This document shows, piece after piece, positions 11,690 through 21,700 of a stretch of 64,000 nt of DNA. The stretch's first letter is position 1. The number at the start of each line of letters is the position of its first letter. Origin of the DNA: Beta vulgaris subsp. vulgaris (taxonomy: Eukaryota > Streptophyta > Magnoliopsida > Caryophyllales > Amaranthaceae); assembly GCF_026745355.1 (NCBI RefSeq), contig NC_079202.1, positions 37,660,543 through 37,724,542 on the forward strand. The letters are read 5' to 3'. Below the pieces are notes generated by a model. It did no database searches. It was given only the letters and a program-made list of their open reading frames with translations, and was not told the origin of the DNA. Both the position numbers and the translations under genes were made by a program.

Positions 11690-12195
11690 ACACACTAGAA
11701 AACCTTTTCCTTCTAGCACAACTATGAGCACACATTGTTTTGATCTTCTTCATGTAGATATTTGGGGTCCCTACAAGGTCAAAACTCATGATAATCATGT
11801 CTATTTCTTAACTGTTGCTTGATGATTTGTCCAAGCACATATGTACTTTTCTTATGCATAATAAAATTGATGTTGTTGATATTATATATTGGAGTTTTTG
11901 GTGAATATAGTTCACACTCAGTTCTTAATCATGGTCAAGTGCATTAGAACTGACAATGCAAAGGAATTATGTGAAGGCAGAATTCTTTCTCTTTTTCATA
12001 AAAATGGTATTTTGCACCAAAGAAGTTGCACAGATTCTCCTCAACAGAATGGGGTAGTGGAGAGGAAGCATATACATCTACTAGAGACTGCAATGGCTCT
12101 TTATTTTCAATCTGGAGTGCCAACTAAGTATTGGGGTGAATGTTTGCTTACAGCTACATATCTCATTAATTGGATGCCTTTAAGTTGTTTGCAAT
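11690..12195 (+). pseudogene. Copia integrase remnant
   Basis: Begins with text equivalent to a copia integrase start (KAKHTRKPFPSS, then HVDIWGPY), has a stop near 11821, then continues from 11889 with [27 protein letters not shown] and [14 protein letters not shown]. The D and E of the DDE catalytic region are present in the RTDN and NGVVERKH blocks. The frame is cut by the hAT MITE at 12196. The reading resumes at 12791 with the equivalent of ISPYEKLHGKKP. In the family this enzyme inserts cDNA into host DNA; here it is not functional. Confidence 0.85.
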
Positions 12196-12782
12196 TAGGG
12201 ATGGCAGTGGGGCGGGTCAAGTAGGAGACCCGCCCCATCCCCGCCCAATTGGGGCAGGGATGGGTCTAGGTTTGGCGGGGATGGGGCAGGGATGGGGATT
12301 AATATTGTACCAGCATTGGGTGGTGGAGCGGGTGTGGATTTTATGTTATACCCGCCCCATCCCCGCCCGCCCCGCCCCACCCCCGCCCCGCATATTTATG
12401 ATTAAAATTCTATTTATATACATATATTACTAACGTATTTGAAAACACTTTTGAAATGTAATAAAACATTTGCCTTTGTTAATGTATTTTAACTTTTCTT
12501 TTACTATATTATAATGTGATTTTGTGAAGTAGACAACTATAATGGGCTTATGGCAGATTTTTTGGTGGATTTTTTGGGGGGATGAAGTGGGTATGACGCG
12601 GGTGCAGGGGTGGGGCGGGGGTGGGTCTAGATTTTCCCCCCGCAATGGGTGGTGGGGCGGGGATGGGGATGGAATCTTTCCCCGCAATCGGTGGTGGGGC
12701 GGGGATGGGGATGAGAATTTAATGCGGGTGCGGGTATGGGGGTACCATCCTCCACACCCGCCCCGCCCAATTGCCATCTCTA
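12196..12782. mobile_element. hAT MITE nested in copia integrase, TSD TTTGCAAT
   Basis: Termini TAGGGATGGCAGTGGGGCGGG and CCCGCCCAATTGCCATCTCTA form an inverted repeat. They are flanked by the perfect 8-bp duplication TTTGCAAT (12188-12195 and 12783-12790). Removing one duplication and the element restores the integrase reading frame across the site. The interior is G-rich near both ends (GGGGCGGGGATGGGG words in opposite orientations) with an AT-rich middle. No transposase is present. Confidence 0.95.
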
Positions 12783-13120
12783 TTTGCAATACATCTCACC
12801 TTATGAGAAACTTCATGGGAAGAAACCAGGGCTCACTCATTTGAAGGTTTTTTGGTTGCCTTGCATTTGCTTCTACTATTAAAGCTCATAGAGCTAAGTT
12901 TGACTATAGAGCGATTCCTTGTGTATTGCTAGAATACCCAACTGCGCAGAAATCTTATAAGTTACTTAATCTAGGAACAAACAAACTCTTTGTTTCTAGA
13001 GATGTAACTTTCCATGAAAACCATTTACCATTTCACCTTTCACAACCACTAGAGTCCTTCTTTCCTATCTTTCTACCTACTAATACTCATTTGGATCTTT
13101 CTACATCAATTGATTTACCT

Positions 13121-13361
13121 GATGCTTTAGCATCTCCACCTGATTTTTCACCACCAAACACAACTTCTCCCTCCACAAACAACCCTAACACCACAACCAC
13201 GTCTATACACAGCCGTGTCATCAGCAATCCTCCTTCCACAACTTGATGCTTTAGCATCTCCACCTGATTTTTCACCACCAAACACAACTTCTCCCTCCAC
13301 AAACAACCCTAACACCACAACCACGTCTATACACAGCCGTGTCATCGGCAATCCTCCTTCC
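13121..13361 (+). repeat. 117 bp tandem duplication in the copia pol linker
   Basis: Units 13121-13237 and 13245-13361 both run from GATGCTTTAGCATCTCCACC to AATCCTCCTTCC and differ at about one base. The copy spacing of 124 bp is not a multiple of three, so the duplication shifts the frame. The near identity implies it is recent relative to the other damage. Confidence 0.9.
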
Positions 13362-15124
13362 TCTTCTTTTTCACCTCGTTTTATCCATGATGATACTTCC
13401 TCTCAGTTCACAAACCATCCTATTTACTCTCAAACAGAACCAAGAAGATCTAATAGATCTATTAGTCAACCTACATGGCTAAATGACTATGTGTGCACTG
13501 CTTCTTCACACTGGTGTAATCTGGTTCATTCTGATGCCTTCCCTGCAATAGCTCAAGCTTTTATCTCTCAGCTATCTAAGCTCACTGAACCTGTTACTTA
13601 TCTTGAATCATCTCAGCATCAAGAATGGAGAGATGACATGACTAAGGAGCTAGAAGCTCTAGACTCTAACAAGACATGGCTTGTTACTACTATTCCTGAA
13701 GGAAAGAGAGCAATTGGTTGTAAATGGGTTTTTAAAGTCAAGTTAAAGAAAGATGGGACCTTGGAAAGGTATAAAGCTCGACTAGTAGCTAAAGGATACA
13801 CTCAGAAATATGGGTTGGATTATGCAGAAACCTTTTCTCCAGTTGTCAAAATGGCAACAGTGAGGTGTATTCTAGCTCTGGCAGCTAGTTTTGGATGGGA
13901 GATTCATCAGCTTGACATCAATAATGCCTTCCTTCATGGCACATTGGATGAATAGGTATATATGCAAATGCCTGAAGGAGTTCCTAACCTTGATAAGAAG
14001 GTTCGCAAACTTCTTAAATCATTATATGGCTTGAAACAAGCAGGTAGACAATGGTTTGCTAGACTACACTCAGAACTGGAATTACAAGGTTTTGTTCAAA
14101 GCAAGAATGATTATTCACTCTTCCTTCACAAATATGGCTCACAAATGTGCATAGCTGCAGTTTATGTGGATGACATCATCCTCACTGGACCTAATATTCC
14201 TCTGATTCATTATCTCAAGGCACATTTGCATGCAGTTTTCAGTATTAAAGATTTGAGTCCTTTAAGTTTTTTTCTTGGCATTGAAGTATCCAGGCTCTCA
14301 CATGGGATCATCTTGAGTCAAAGAAAATTCACTAAGGAGTTGTTAGCTGAATGTGAGTTAGATGTATCTAAATCAGCTAAAACACCTCTACCTTTGAATC
14401 TCAAGTTGCTAGCTGAAGATGGATCTTTTTATGCGCTGATCCTTCTCAATATATGTGCTTAGGGGGCAAATTAAACTTTCTTACTCACACAAGACCAAAT
14501 ATCTCTTTTGTTGTCCAAACACTTAGCCAATTTCTTCATGCCCCAAGGACTCATCATTTTCAAGCTCTACACCATCTGCTCAGGTATATTGCTGGAATAA
14601 TTGGTCAAGGCATATTATTACAAGCAACTAAGCAGTTGACCTTACAAGGTTACTCTGATTCAGACTGGGCAGTCTGTCCCAATACCAGAAGGTCAGTCAC
14701 TGGGTACATCATGTTGCTGGGTAATAGTCCCATCTCTTGGAAATCAACGAAACAATCAGTTGTTTCTAAGTCATCATTTGAAGCTGAATATAGAGCCATG
14801 GCTGCAGTAGCATCTGAAATTACATAGCTTGTTAGATTGCTCACTAAACTGGGTATTATAGACCTTACTCCTGTAAAGCTTAGCTGTGATAATCAATCAG
14901 CTATTCACTTGGGGAAGAATCCAGTTCAGCATGAGAGAACTAAGCACATAGAACTTGACATTCATTAATTTTACAAGAGACAAGGTGATAGAAGGTCTTT
15001 TGGAGCTTGTTTACATCCCTACAGGTGAGCAACTTGCTGACATTTTAACTAAGAGATTGCCTTCTCCCCAGCTGTCTAAGTTAATGTCCAAGCTAGGAAT
15101 GTCTCCTACATCCACCCCTAGCTT

Positions 15125-15132
15125 GAGGGGGG
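15125..15132 (+). other. Copia polypurine tract
   Basis: GAGGGGGG lies immediately before the 3' LTR, the standard position of the plus-strand primer for copia reverse transcription. Its position also fixes the LTR start at TATTGAAG. Confidence 0.8.
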
Positions 15133-15436
15133 TATTGAAGATATAGCTGCAGCAGATGCTATTACATCCCAGCACACCTCGGCTCACTGTGCTGATGTGG
15201 CAGCTTGTCTAAATTAGTTGAGCAGTTGAGGGTCTAACTAACTTCCGGAATTCTAGGGAGTTTGTTATATTAGTTAGAGAGATTTATTACATCATCATTT
15301 TGCTTGTAATAACAAGGTCTATATATACCTTGATTAATTCATTCTGTAAATCATTCAATATTCTTATAGAAATGAAAATGAAATCTCTCTATTCCCTCTA
15401 TACACTTCTTGTTTCTATATACTGAGAATTACTACA
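15133..15436 (+). repeat. Copia 3' LTR
   Basis: Similar to the 5' LTR at 10931-11235 throughout. It ends GAATTACTACA against GAATTCTATACA in the 5' copy, so the ends have diverged slightly. The TSD AAAAG follows. Confidence 0.92.
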
Positions 15437-16093
15437 AAAAGATCTATAAGTTATGTTTGAGGTTGAATGATAAGGACGACATACAGAAAAATCGAGGGGA
15501 AAAATGTGAGAAAAGTAGGGGGAAAATAAAAGTGAGCCTCACTTAACCTCTAAATGGACATATGCCATTTATAGGTAGTGAAATTAATAATTTGGGATAA
15601 GAAAGGTAGTTCAATTAGACAAAATTTAAGAAATGTGATATAACAAAAGGTGGTTTAAACCCAAATTTTATAAAGAGGATCTAAATTGTTTTATCACTTC
15701 CTCGTGTCACCTTCTAATATAAATTTTGTTGTCCTCGTTGACACAACAAAAGTGACATGTTCATTGATGAGAATCAAGCTTATTTTGTGTCCAGCAAAGG
15801 CCTAATACTTATGTGACCCCTATTGTATACTTCTAGTGTAGTCTAATTCAGAGCCAACTTCCTTCCAATCGAACGTTCAGGGTAAGAACTGCTATAACAA
15901 CCTTAGAATAGAGCAAAACAAACTCCTGTTATATTTGTAGCCAAGAGGTGCAATATATGCATTAAACAAACTTTGTTCTTGCAGGGTGCAAATACAACAG
16001 CATTAGAGCTGGAGAAGACGAAAAGCAAATATACGCTAATATGCTACGTTATGTTATGTTTGATTGATACATTTGCCCACTAGAAATAAACAA

Positions 16094-17189
16094 CGGTTTT
16101 TTCACCAAATACGCTCGAGTTTTCACGAAATTCACCGGGTACCCTCGCACTTTTGAAAATACACCTGGTACCCCTCAGTTTCAACATAATACACCCGAAT
16201 ACCATGACTAATGGCGTTAACTGCCGTTAACTGCCATTATCATTAACCCTTATTATGTTGTTTTCAACCCTAATTAACCACTAACCCATTACCTAACCCT
16301 AATCCTAACTCTAAACCCTAAACTCTAACCACCCTCCCCACCACCCCATCCACCCACCAGGCCACCAACCCAGCAGACCCCCCCCCCTCCCCAACCCCAC
16401 CCTACCCACCACCTCAGCAGACACCCCCTCCCACAACCACCGGCCGCGTCCCTCCCCACCCCTCGCAACCCCTTCCTCCACCCCCTCGCAGTCGCCCACC
16501 CAATCAAGCCCCTACTGGAATTTCGCTCCCCTCCCCTCACCTCCGATGAGTTTCAATTCCGTCCCCCGCCCCCATCGAGTTTCGATCCCTTCTCCCCACC
16601 TCCGTCCATTTTCGCTCCATCACTCATTGCAGCCGTGAACTAGAAGTGTCGATTCAATCCTAGGAAATTGAAACTCGACAGGGGTGCGGGGAGGGGATCG
16701 AAACTCGTTGGGGGTGGGAGAGGGGAGCGAAATTCCAGTGGAGGCTTGGTGGGGTGGGCGGCTGCGAGAGGGTGGAGGAAGGGGTTGCGAGGGGTGGGAA
16801 GGGGCGCGGCCGGTGGTTGGGGGAGGGGTAGTCTGCTGAGGTGGTGGGTAGGGTGGGGTTGCAGAGGGGGGTCTGCTGGGGTGGTGGGAAGGGTGGTTAG
16901 GGTTTAGGGTTAGGGTTTAGGATTTAGGGTTAGAAGTTAGGTTAAGCTAGGGTTTAGGGATAGGGTGAGGGTTAGGGTTAGGATTAAGGTCAGGATTAGT
17001 AGTTAATTGTGGCAGAAATCAACAAAATAACAGTTAATGACTAACGATGGTTAACGGTTAACCACAGTTAGTCATTAAGGGCATTTGGGTGTATTGTTCA
17101 GAAATTGAGGGGTACCCCGTGTATTTTGAAAAGTGCGAAGGTATCCGATGAATTTCGTGAAAACTCAGGAGCATTTGATGAAAAGACCG
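16094..17189. mobile_element. Foldback MULE-type element with telomere-like repeats, TSD AATAAACAA
   Basis: The two halves are reverse complements over almost the full length. CGGTTTTTTCACCAAATACG at the left pairs with GCATTTGATGAAAAGACCG at the right, and TTTTCACGAAATTC with GAATTTCGTGAAAA. The arms are about 500 bp and the spacer is short (around 16610-16665). A perfect 9-bp duplication, AATAAACAA (16085-16093 and 17190-17198), is typical of Mutator-like elements. Each arm carries a C-rich/G-rich tract and reiterated TAACCCTAA / TTAGGGTTTAGGG. Paired open frames on opposite strands are mirror images, not genes. Confidence 0.9.
16261..16330. repeat. Telomere-like CCCTAA repeats, left arm
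   Basis: CCCTAA, CTAACCC and AACCCTAAAC words run in near-tandem. The plant telomere unit is TTTAGGG. A larger block in the opposite orientation (GGGTTTAGGGTTAGGG type) sits at 16895-16985 in the right arm. They are part of the foldback element, so this is not evidence for a chromosome end. Confidence 0.75.
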
Positions 17190-17220
17190 AATAAACAATT
17201 ATAAAATTATTAACATCACT

Positions 17221-17243
17221 GTTTTTTTTTTTTTTTTTTTTGA
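17221..17243 (-). repeat. Genomic poly(T), probable retroposed poly(A) tail
   Basis: A T run of about 22 follows CACTG. On the minus strand it reads GATCAATAAAATATTTGAATTGTC then A(n), which is an AATAAA signal followed by an encoded tail. That is the signature of a retroposed 3' end (LINE, SINE or processed transcript). The body of the insert is not defined. It may include the unassigned frame at 17303-17447. Confidence 0.55.
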
Positions 17244-17302
17244 CAATTCAAATATTTTATTGATCACAAAAAAAAGGAAGGGTAGGATCACCGACAGTGA
17301 TT

Positions 17303-17447
17303 TAAAAGTCAATAATCATTAATATCTCTCTATAGGCAGATTACCACAGGGTAGACAGTTTTTCCATACACTACTCCCTATAATGATATTCATATTAGCT
17401 AATACAGCACTATCAAGAACTGTCAGCTTGGGTTGTGAATCTCCTAC
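17303..17447 (-). other. Unassigned 45-codon open frame after a splice-acceptor-like site
   Basis: On the minus strand an acceptor-like TTCACTTGTAG is followed by an open frame reading VGDSQPKLTVLDSAVLANMN, continuing to a WKNCLPCG block and a stop. I do not recognise the family. It lies between the MINDY 3' UTR and the poly(A)-like tract. It could be the last exon of a retroposed or alternative transcript, or a chance frame. Confidence 0.25.
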
Positions 17448-17885
17448 AAGTGAACAAAAGGGGAAAAAACAAGGCAGTGATTAGCAATTGAGCACATACA
17501 AGAATTTTCTCTACAACTGAAAGTCTGAAACTACAATTAGACCCCTTTCAGCTTTAAATAAAAATCTTCCCTATGATAACAAATGCATCCAGATGTGCAC
17601 AATCTATAAACAAATTTATCAGGGAACTAGTTCTTCCCAAAGACTAGACATATTGAATTCAATTAAATATGACAGTTACAACAGGGCACGAAAATTTGGT
17701 GCCTATCCGTATCACAAACTAACACCAACAGTGAAAGTACTGTTTGCTGAACCAATGCTGTGCTCTGAGAATAACAGTCCCAACTCGCAAATGTCTAACT
17801 CATTAAAGCTAGATTTTGGACTGCCCACATACTGCCGAGTATATCATAGAGAACTGATGAAAGGATCTACCATATAATATAGGAG
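17448..17885 (-). other. Likely 3' UTR of the MINDY gene
   Basis: Directly downstream of the MINDY stop codon on the minus strand. There is no coding similarity; the plus-strand 94-codon frame has no domain. The composition is less AT-rich and lacks repeat signatures, consistent with an untranslated exon. The polyadenylation site is not certain: no AATAAA appears close to the stop, and the nearest strong one is at about 17255. Confidence 0.4.
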
Positions 17886-18701
17886 TCAGACAATGCTTGG
17901 GGCGTCACCCGTCCAATTGCAATTAGCACGAGCCCACCGCGTTCTAATGCAGTCTACAAGTGGAGCATGTTGGGGAGGCTCGGGCAGAGCATCTTTAGCA
18001 ACATCTTTTCCACTAGTTTCATTGCCACTAGAACTTGATGGGGGTGCTGCCTCTGCCATATACTCCTCAGGTGTCCACCTAGGTGGTACTGAGACTCTCA
18101 GTTTTGTAAGCCGCGGTCTTTGCAAAGGAGTTTCACCTTGGTTTCCGTTGGAAACTGATTTTGCTATTCCATTGAAGTGATATATTTCAAACACCTTTTT
18201 GCCCATTAACCCCGAAGAATCCTTGAATCCTCCCAAGTTCTTGTCTAAATCCAGAAGAGCCTGCCAAAACTCACTCCAGACTATAAAGCCTGCACTACAG
18301 AGGCGGTCAAGCTTATCAGAGGGAAGGTTTATGCTCGTTTCCTTAAGAACTTGCTGCAAACCCTCAACACTAATAAAGCCTCCACCTCCACTCTGGTCTT
18401 GTGCATCAAATGCTCTCCTGATTCTTGATTCTCTCTCTTCCATTTCATTCTCATCCTGAACGGAAGGATGAAAAGCAAATAGATTAGTGTAATGTGACTC
18501 ACTCCCAACAACCCATATCGGCCATTTTGGGCGTTTCAGATGTTGTCCAACTTTACAAAAGTTGAGGGACTCCAGCAGGGTGAGGAATCCAACTTCTACA
18601 TCAGAGGATACACCCTTCAAAAACATGCCAGCCCCTAAGTCTATTCTCTCGTCAAACACATTCGCAACAGCCTGTCCACACAGTAGTAGGTTTACAATTT
18701 C
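17886..18701 (-). CDS. MINDY exon 7 (catalytic histidine, C-terminus)
   Basis: An 816 bp terminal exon after the acceptor TGGCAG. Starts EIVNLLLCGQAVANVFDERI, with the catalytic His in VVGSESHYTNLF. Next come a charged helix and the DAQDQSGGGGFI EF-hand-like loop, VWSEFWQALLDLDKN, RLTKLRVSVPPRWTPEEYM, an Ala/Pro/Ser-rich variable stretch and the conserved end APLVDCIRTRWARANCNWTG. Intron 6 before it is 94 bp. Confidence 0.93.
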   Translation of the reverse strand, partial: EIVNLLLCGQAVANVFDERIDLGAGMFLKGVSSDVEVGFLTLLESLNFCKVGQHLKRPKWPIWVVGSESHYTNLFAFHPSVQDENEMEERESRIRRAFDAQDQSGGGGFISVEGLQQVLKETSINLPSDKLDRLCSAGFIVWSEFWQALLDLDKNLGGFKDSSGLMGKKVFEIYHFNGIAKSVSNGNQGETPLQRPRLTKLRVSVPPRWTPEEYMAEAAPPSSSSGNETSGKDVAKDALPEPPQHAPLVDCIRTRWARANCNWTGDAPSIV

Positions 18702-21700
18702 CTGCCATTTCAACTCAAAATTAGCAAGTGTACTCAAACGGCACACATTCAGACAAAAGTATCAAGCAACTTGTCGTAGTAAGACCAAGAGTTACCTGTG
18801 AGGCATGACCAAAAGGAGCGGTTACTAGGGGTAAGCTTGGGTCATCCCTATCAGCTTGAATGGAATCCTGTATTTTTAATGCAAATATTATCAGATCGAA
18901 AATCAGCAGAATCTGACTGCATCAGGGCGTTCTCATGAAATTACAGCATAAATATCAGATCTCAGTAACTTGCAAGATAAAAATCAATGTATTTCATTGA
19001 GATCATCTAACAAAGAAGACAAAAGCATTGCGTACAGTGTTCCATGCACTAACTAAATAAAAATACAAAATTAAGACATCCTCCTCTACCTCCACAAAAT
19101 GAAAAAGTGCGAAGGTAAAGGGACGAATGACCATAGACTTAGAGAATCATTTGTTCTACATTGTGCAAGTTGAGCAGGTCACTTGAGAGTCTGTTCGAGA
19201 CTTTGGGGATAAGTCAGGAGGTCTGCCATCTATCTTGAGGCGTTTTTGCATTGACTATACACATTTTGGAAGGACTAAGGAAGTGTCTTTTAGAAGTCAA
19301 GTCGTGTTCAGTGGCTGGACGACATTATAAATTTCAGAGATCAGTTTTCTGGTACCCTAGTACCATAGAGTAATTTCCCTTGGAGTAACTTTTGCAATGA
19401 ATGCGAGATCAAATTTTAATAAGTCCAAATTCTGTTAACCATCTTGAATATGGATATACTTTCTGAGTAATAAATGGAGCATCTCTCTCCAGGGAAATCA
19501 GTTTCCACTTTCCTCTCCCTTTAGAGTAATTGTGCTTGAGTCTATTCTAGTCATCTGCTGGTCATCTCAAAAATAATTTAGTAAATTTTAGTACATTCAA
19601 ATTTGTGCAAGTTCAAATAACAGCATCATAATAGGGTAACGTATCAATTCACCGAATTCACAGTGAGGGGACAGCACATTTACTCTTTGGCACCACTGAA
19701 GTGGCTTGGATGGAACAATCTTCATGTTCTCAATGTAGATCAGAGTTCTGAGAGGTGATACCAAAAGGATCACATCTGTGACAAATTTCGCATTTCAAAT
19801 TGCAAATGCTTAGAAATGGATATGGCTGCTTCACTTTCACCAGACAAGTCTCAATCACAAGGATAAAGACCTTATTGTTCCAGGCAGGCATGGAGGCTAA
19901 TGTGTACCAGAGTCTACAAAGGGCCTTAATGTATCCTCATATTATTCAATTTAAATGACAGGGGTTCAAGTGTTGGTAACTGACCAGATTTTCCAGACTG
20001 TTGTTCAAGGTAGTGAACTGGCCTAAGGGGAGGGTCACTATTTGGTACTACCTCCGTTTCAAATTAATAGTTACACTTTCACTTTTGACACTATTCACAA
20101 ATTTCCCTTTGACTATCATTTGTGAGTTTTGGTTAAGAGAAAATATAGTCATGTGGGGTCTTGTTTGATTCGTCTTGATATGTAGTTTTAGAATATCGAC
20201 TTTTTATATTTTTTACAAATACAAAGTTAGAGATATAAAGGCTCAAAGTAGTGCATCGGCATGCGTGAAAAGTGTAAGTGTAACTATTAATTTGAAACGG
20301 AGGTAGTATTACATTTGGCATTTTGCCTACGCAAAGTTGAATCCAGCTCTGTCCAATAATTCCTGATTCATCATGAGATGAAGATAGTTGTCCTCCCGTA
20401 ACGGCTGATACAACTTAGAAAAGAATCTATTATAGATTTATATCTCCTGTTTTCTATCTTTTTGCTCTATTTATTTGTCCTGGGAAGTGGATATTTTGAT
20501 CATATATAACCCAGATTCATAATATTACTCTGTTAGGGCCTGTTCTCTTCGGCATACAACAGCTGAACTGAACTGAACAGAACTGATCTGAATTGAATTG
20601 AATTGAACTGAAATGAATAGTGATATGTGAGAGTAAAAGTATTGTCAAGAGCTGAACTGAACTGAACTGATCTGAACTGAATTGAACTGAAAATAAGCTG
20701 GGGAGAACAGGCCCTTAGTCTCTTTGTTGTTCTCACTTTCATTATCTAGATTCATATTATCACTCTGTCATCTGTTCGTCTCTTTGTTGTTTTCACTTTC
20801 CTTTTTGGAATAAAATTTTGGGTTTTTCACAATTTAAATTTTTCCTCTCATAAAAACAACTCATGTGATTTCAATGACACCACCACTAAACCACATTCCT
20901 CAAAACCTCCCCAAAAACAAAGTAGGAACGGCAAAAAGAGATGGAAGGAATAATACTTTACTTAGCAAAGGCCACCAGAGAGTTCATCCTTAAAACTTGT
21001 GCCTAAAACAAATGTGGATGGCTTGCGGGGGCAGAGCTCCGTCCCATATTCAATTATTTTGATGATCGAAATGACTACCTTTTCCCTTATATATACGTGT
21101 AAAAATATAATTGAGGAAAAGGATACTGTCCTTTAATTGTCAAAAAGACAAGTTTACAGAGGGTTTTGTGAGGAAAGAATCAGGGCGGCCCTTCTTGATT
21201 CCTTGGGAAAATCTTCAAACTTGGTGTTTCAATTTCCGAAAATGTTCTTGTAATGTGACACGGCAGTGCAGGCAATTTTCAAGCTTCATAGGTTCCAAAC
21301 CTAGTTACCGAATTCATGCGGGGAAGCTACTGCAAAGAAACTTAACACTTATGATAAACTGCAGAATTGGAAGCTTGACAAGAAATTGTTTCCTAATGTA
21401 TTTTGCTAGTGGTGAAACAAGAAAGTACTTTGCATTACCATATATTGGCTGACCTTTTCGCAAAGGCTTATTGGCATCATTGAGATTCGTTAAGCTAGTT
21501 AACCTCTCATTGTGTGAGTTCTTGGAGGCATAAAAGCATTAAATCTATGGTAGTTTGTTTGCTTTGATCTTTGGGCTATTAGACTATCAAGGAATGAATG
21601 ATAGAGATCCCAAATAGAGTTTCCAGCTGGTATTGGCTTACAGTTCAACTTCTTTCTAGGTTCAAACTTAAGTAATACCCTTGACCCTCTTAATGTAAGT

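Larger units (their letters stand above)
12791..15146 (+). pseudogene. Copia reverse transcriptase and RNase H remnant
   Basis: After the MITE, the end of integrase (HLKVF equivalent) is followed by a proline/serine-rich linker. The RT domain starts near 13615 ([13 protein letters not shown], then [43 protein letters not shown]). A TAG stop lies at 13953, then RT continues (SLYGLKQAGRQW, YVDDIILTG, the catalytic YVDD box). RNase H follows: SDSDWAVCPNTRRS, then EAEYRAMA, a TAG near 14824, and EQLADILTKRLP at the end. Several stops and frame changes make it a pseudogene. Confidence 0.9.
10931..15436 (+). mobile_element. Ty1/copia LTR retrotransposon, internally deleted, TSD AAAAG
   Basis: Two ~304 bp LTRs (10931-11235 and 15133-15436) are highly similar and flanked by the 5-bp duplication AAAAG (10926-10930 and 15437-15441). 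The LTRs start TATTGAAG and end in ACA, so the canonical TG start is altered to TA in both copies. A polypurine tract, GAGGGGGG, sits directly before the 3' LTR. The interior keeps integrase, reverse transcriptase and RNase H remnants on the plus strand. A normal primer-binding site, gag and protease are missing. Stops, a frame-shifting duplication and a nested hAT MITE show it is dead. Confidence 0.92.
10191..15671. mobile_element. MULE-like repeat split by a copia element
   Basis: The outer flanks of the copia insertion are roughly inverted relative to each other. On the left (from about 10191), GATTTTGTGAGTTTTAATACC and ACTACC words recur. On the right, the reverse complement of 15590-15671 gives AAATTTGGGTTTAAACCACC and ACTACCTTTCTTA in the same order. 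This looks like an older element with long imperfect terminal repeats. The exact ends and a 9-bp duplication are not established. Confidence 0.4.

Noticed and set aside
16311..16907. Gly/Trp-rich frames on both strands
   Set aside because: They are mirror translations of the inverted G/C-skewed arms of the foldback MULE.
16261..16985. Possible chromosome-end telomere
   Set aside because: The TTTAGGG-like blocks are degenerate, in opposite orientations, and inside an element with its own 9-bp duplication.
17893..18801. Plus-strand frames of 79-95 codons
   Set aside because: Antisense shadows of the MINDY terminal exon.
21111..21452. 113-codon plus-strand frame in MINDY intron 5
   Set aside because: No domain, antisense to the host gene, no promoter or splice support.
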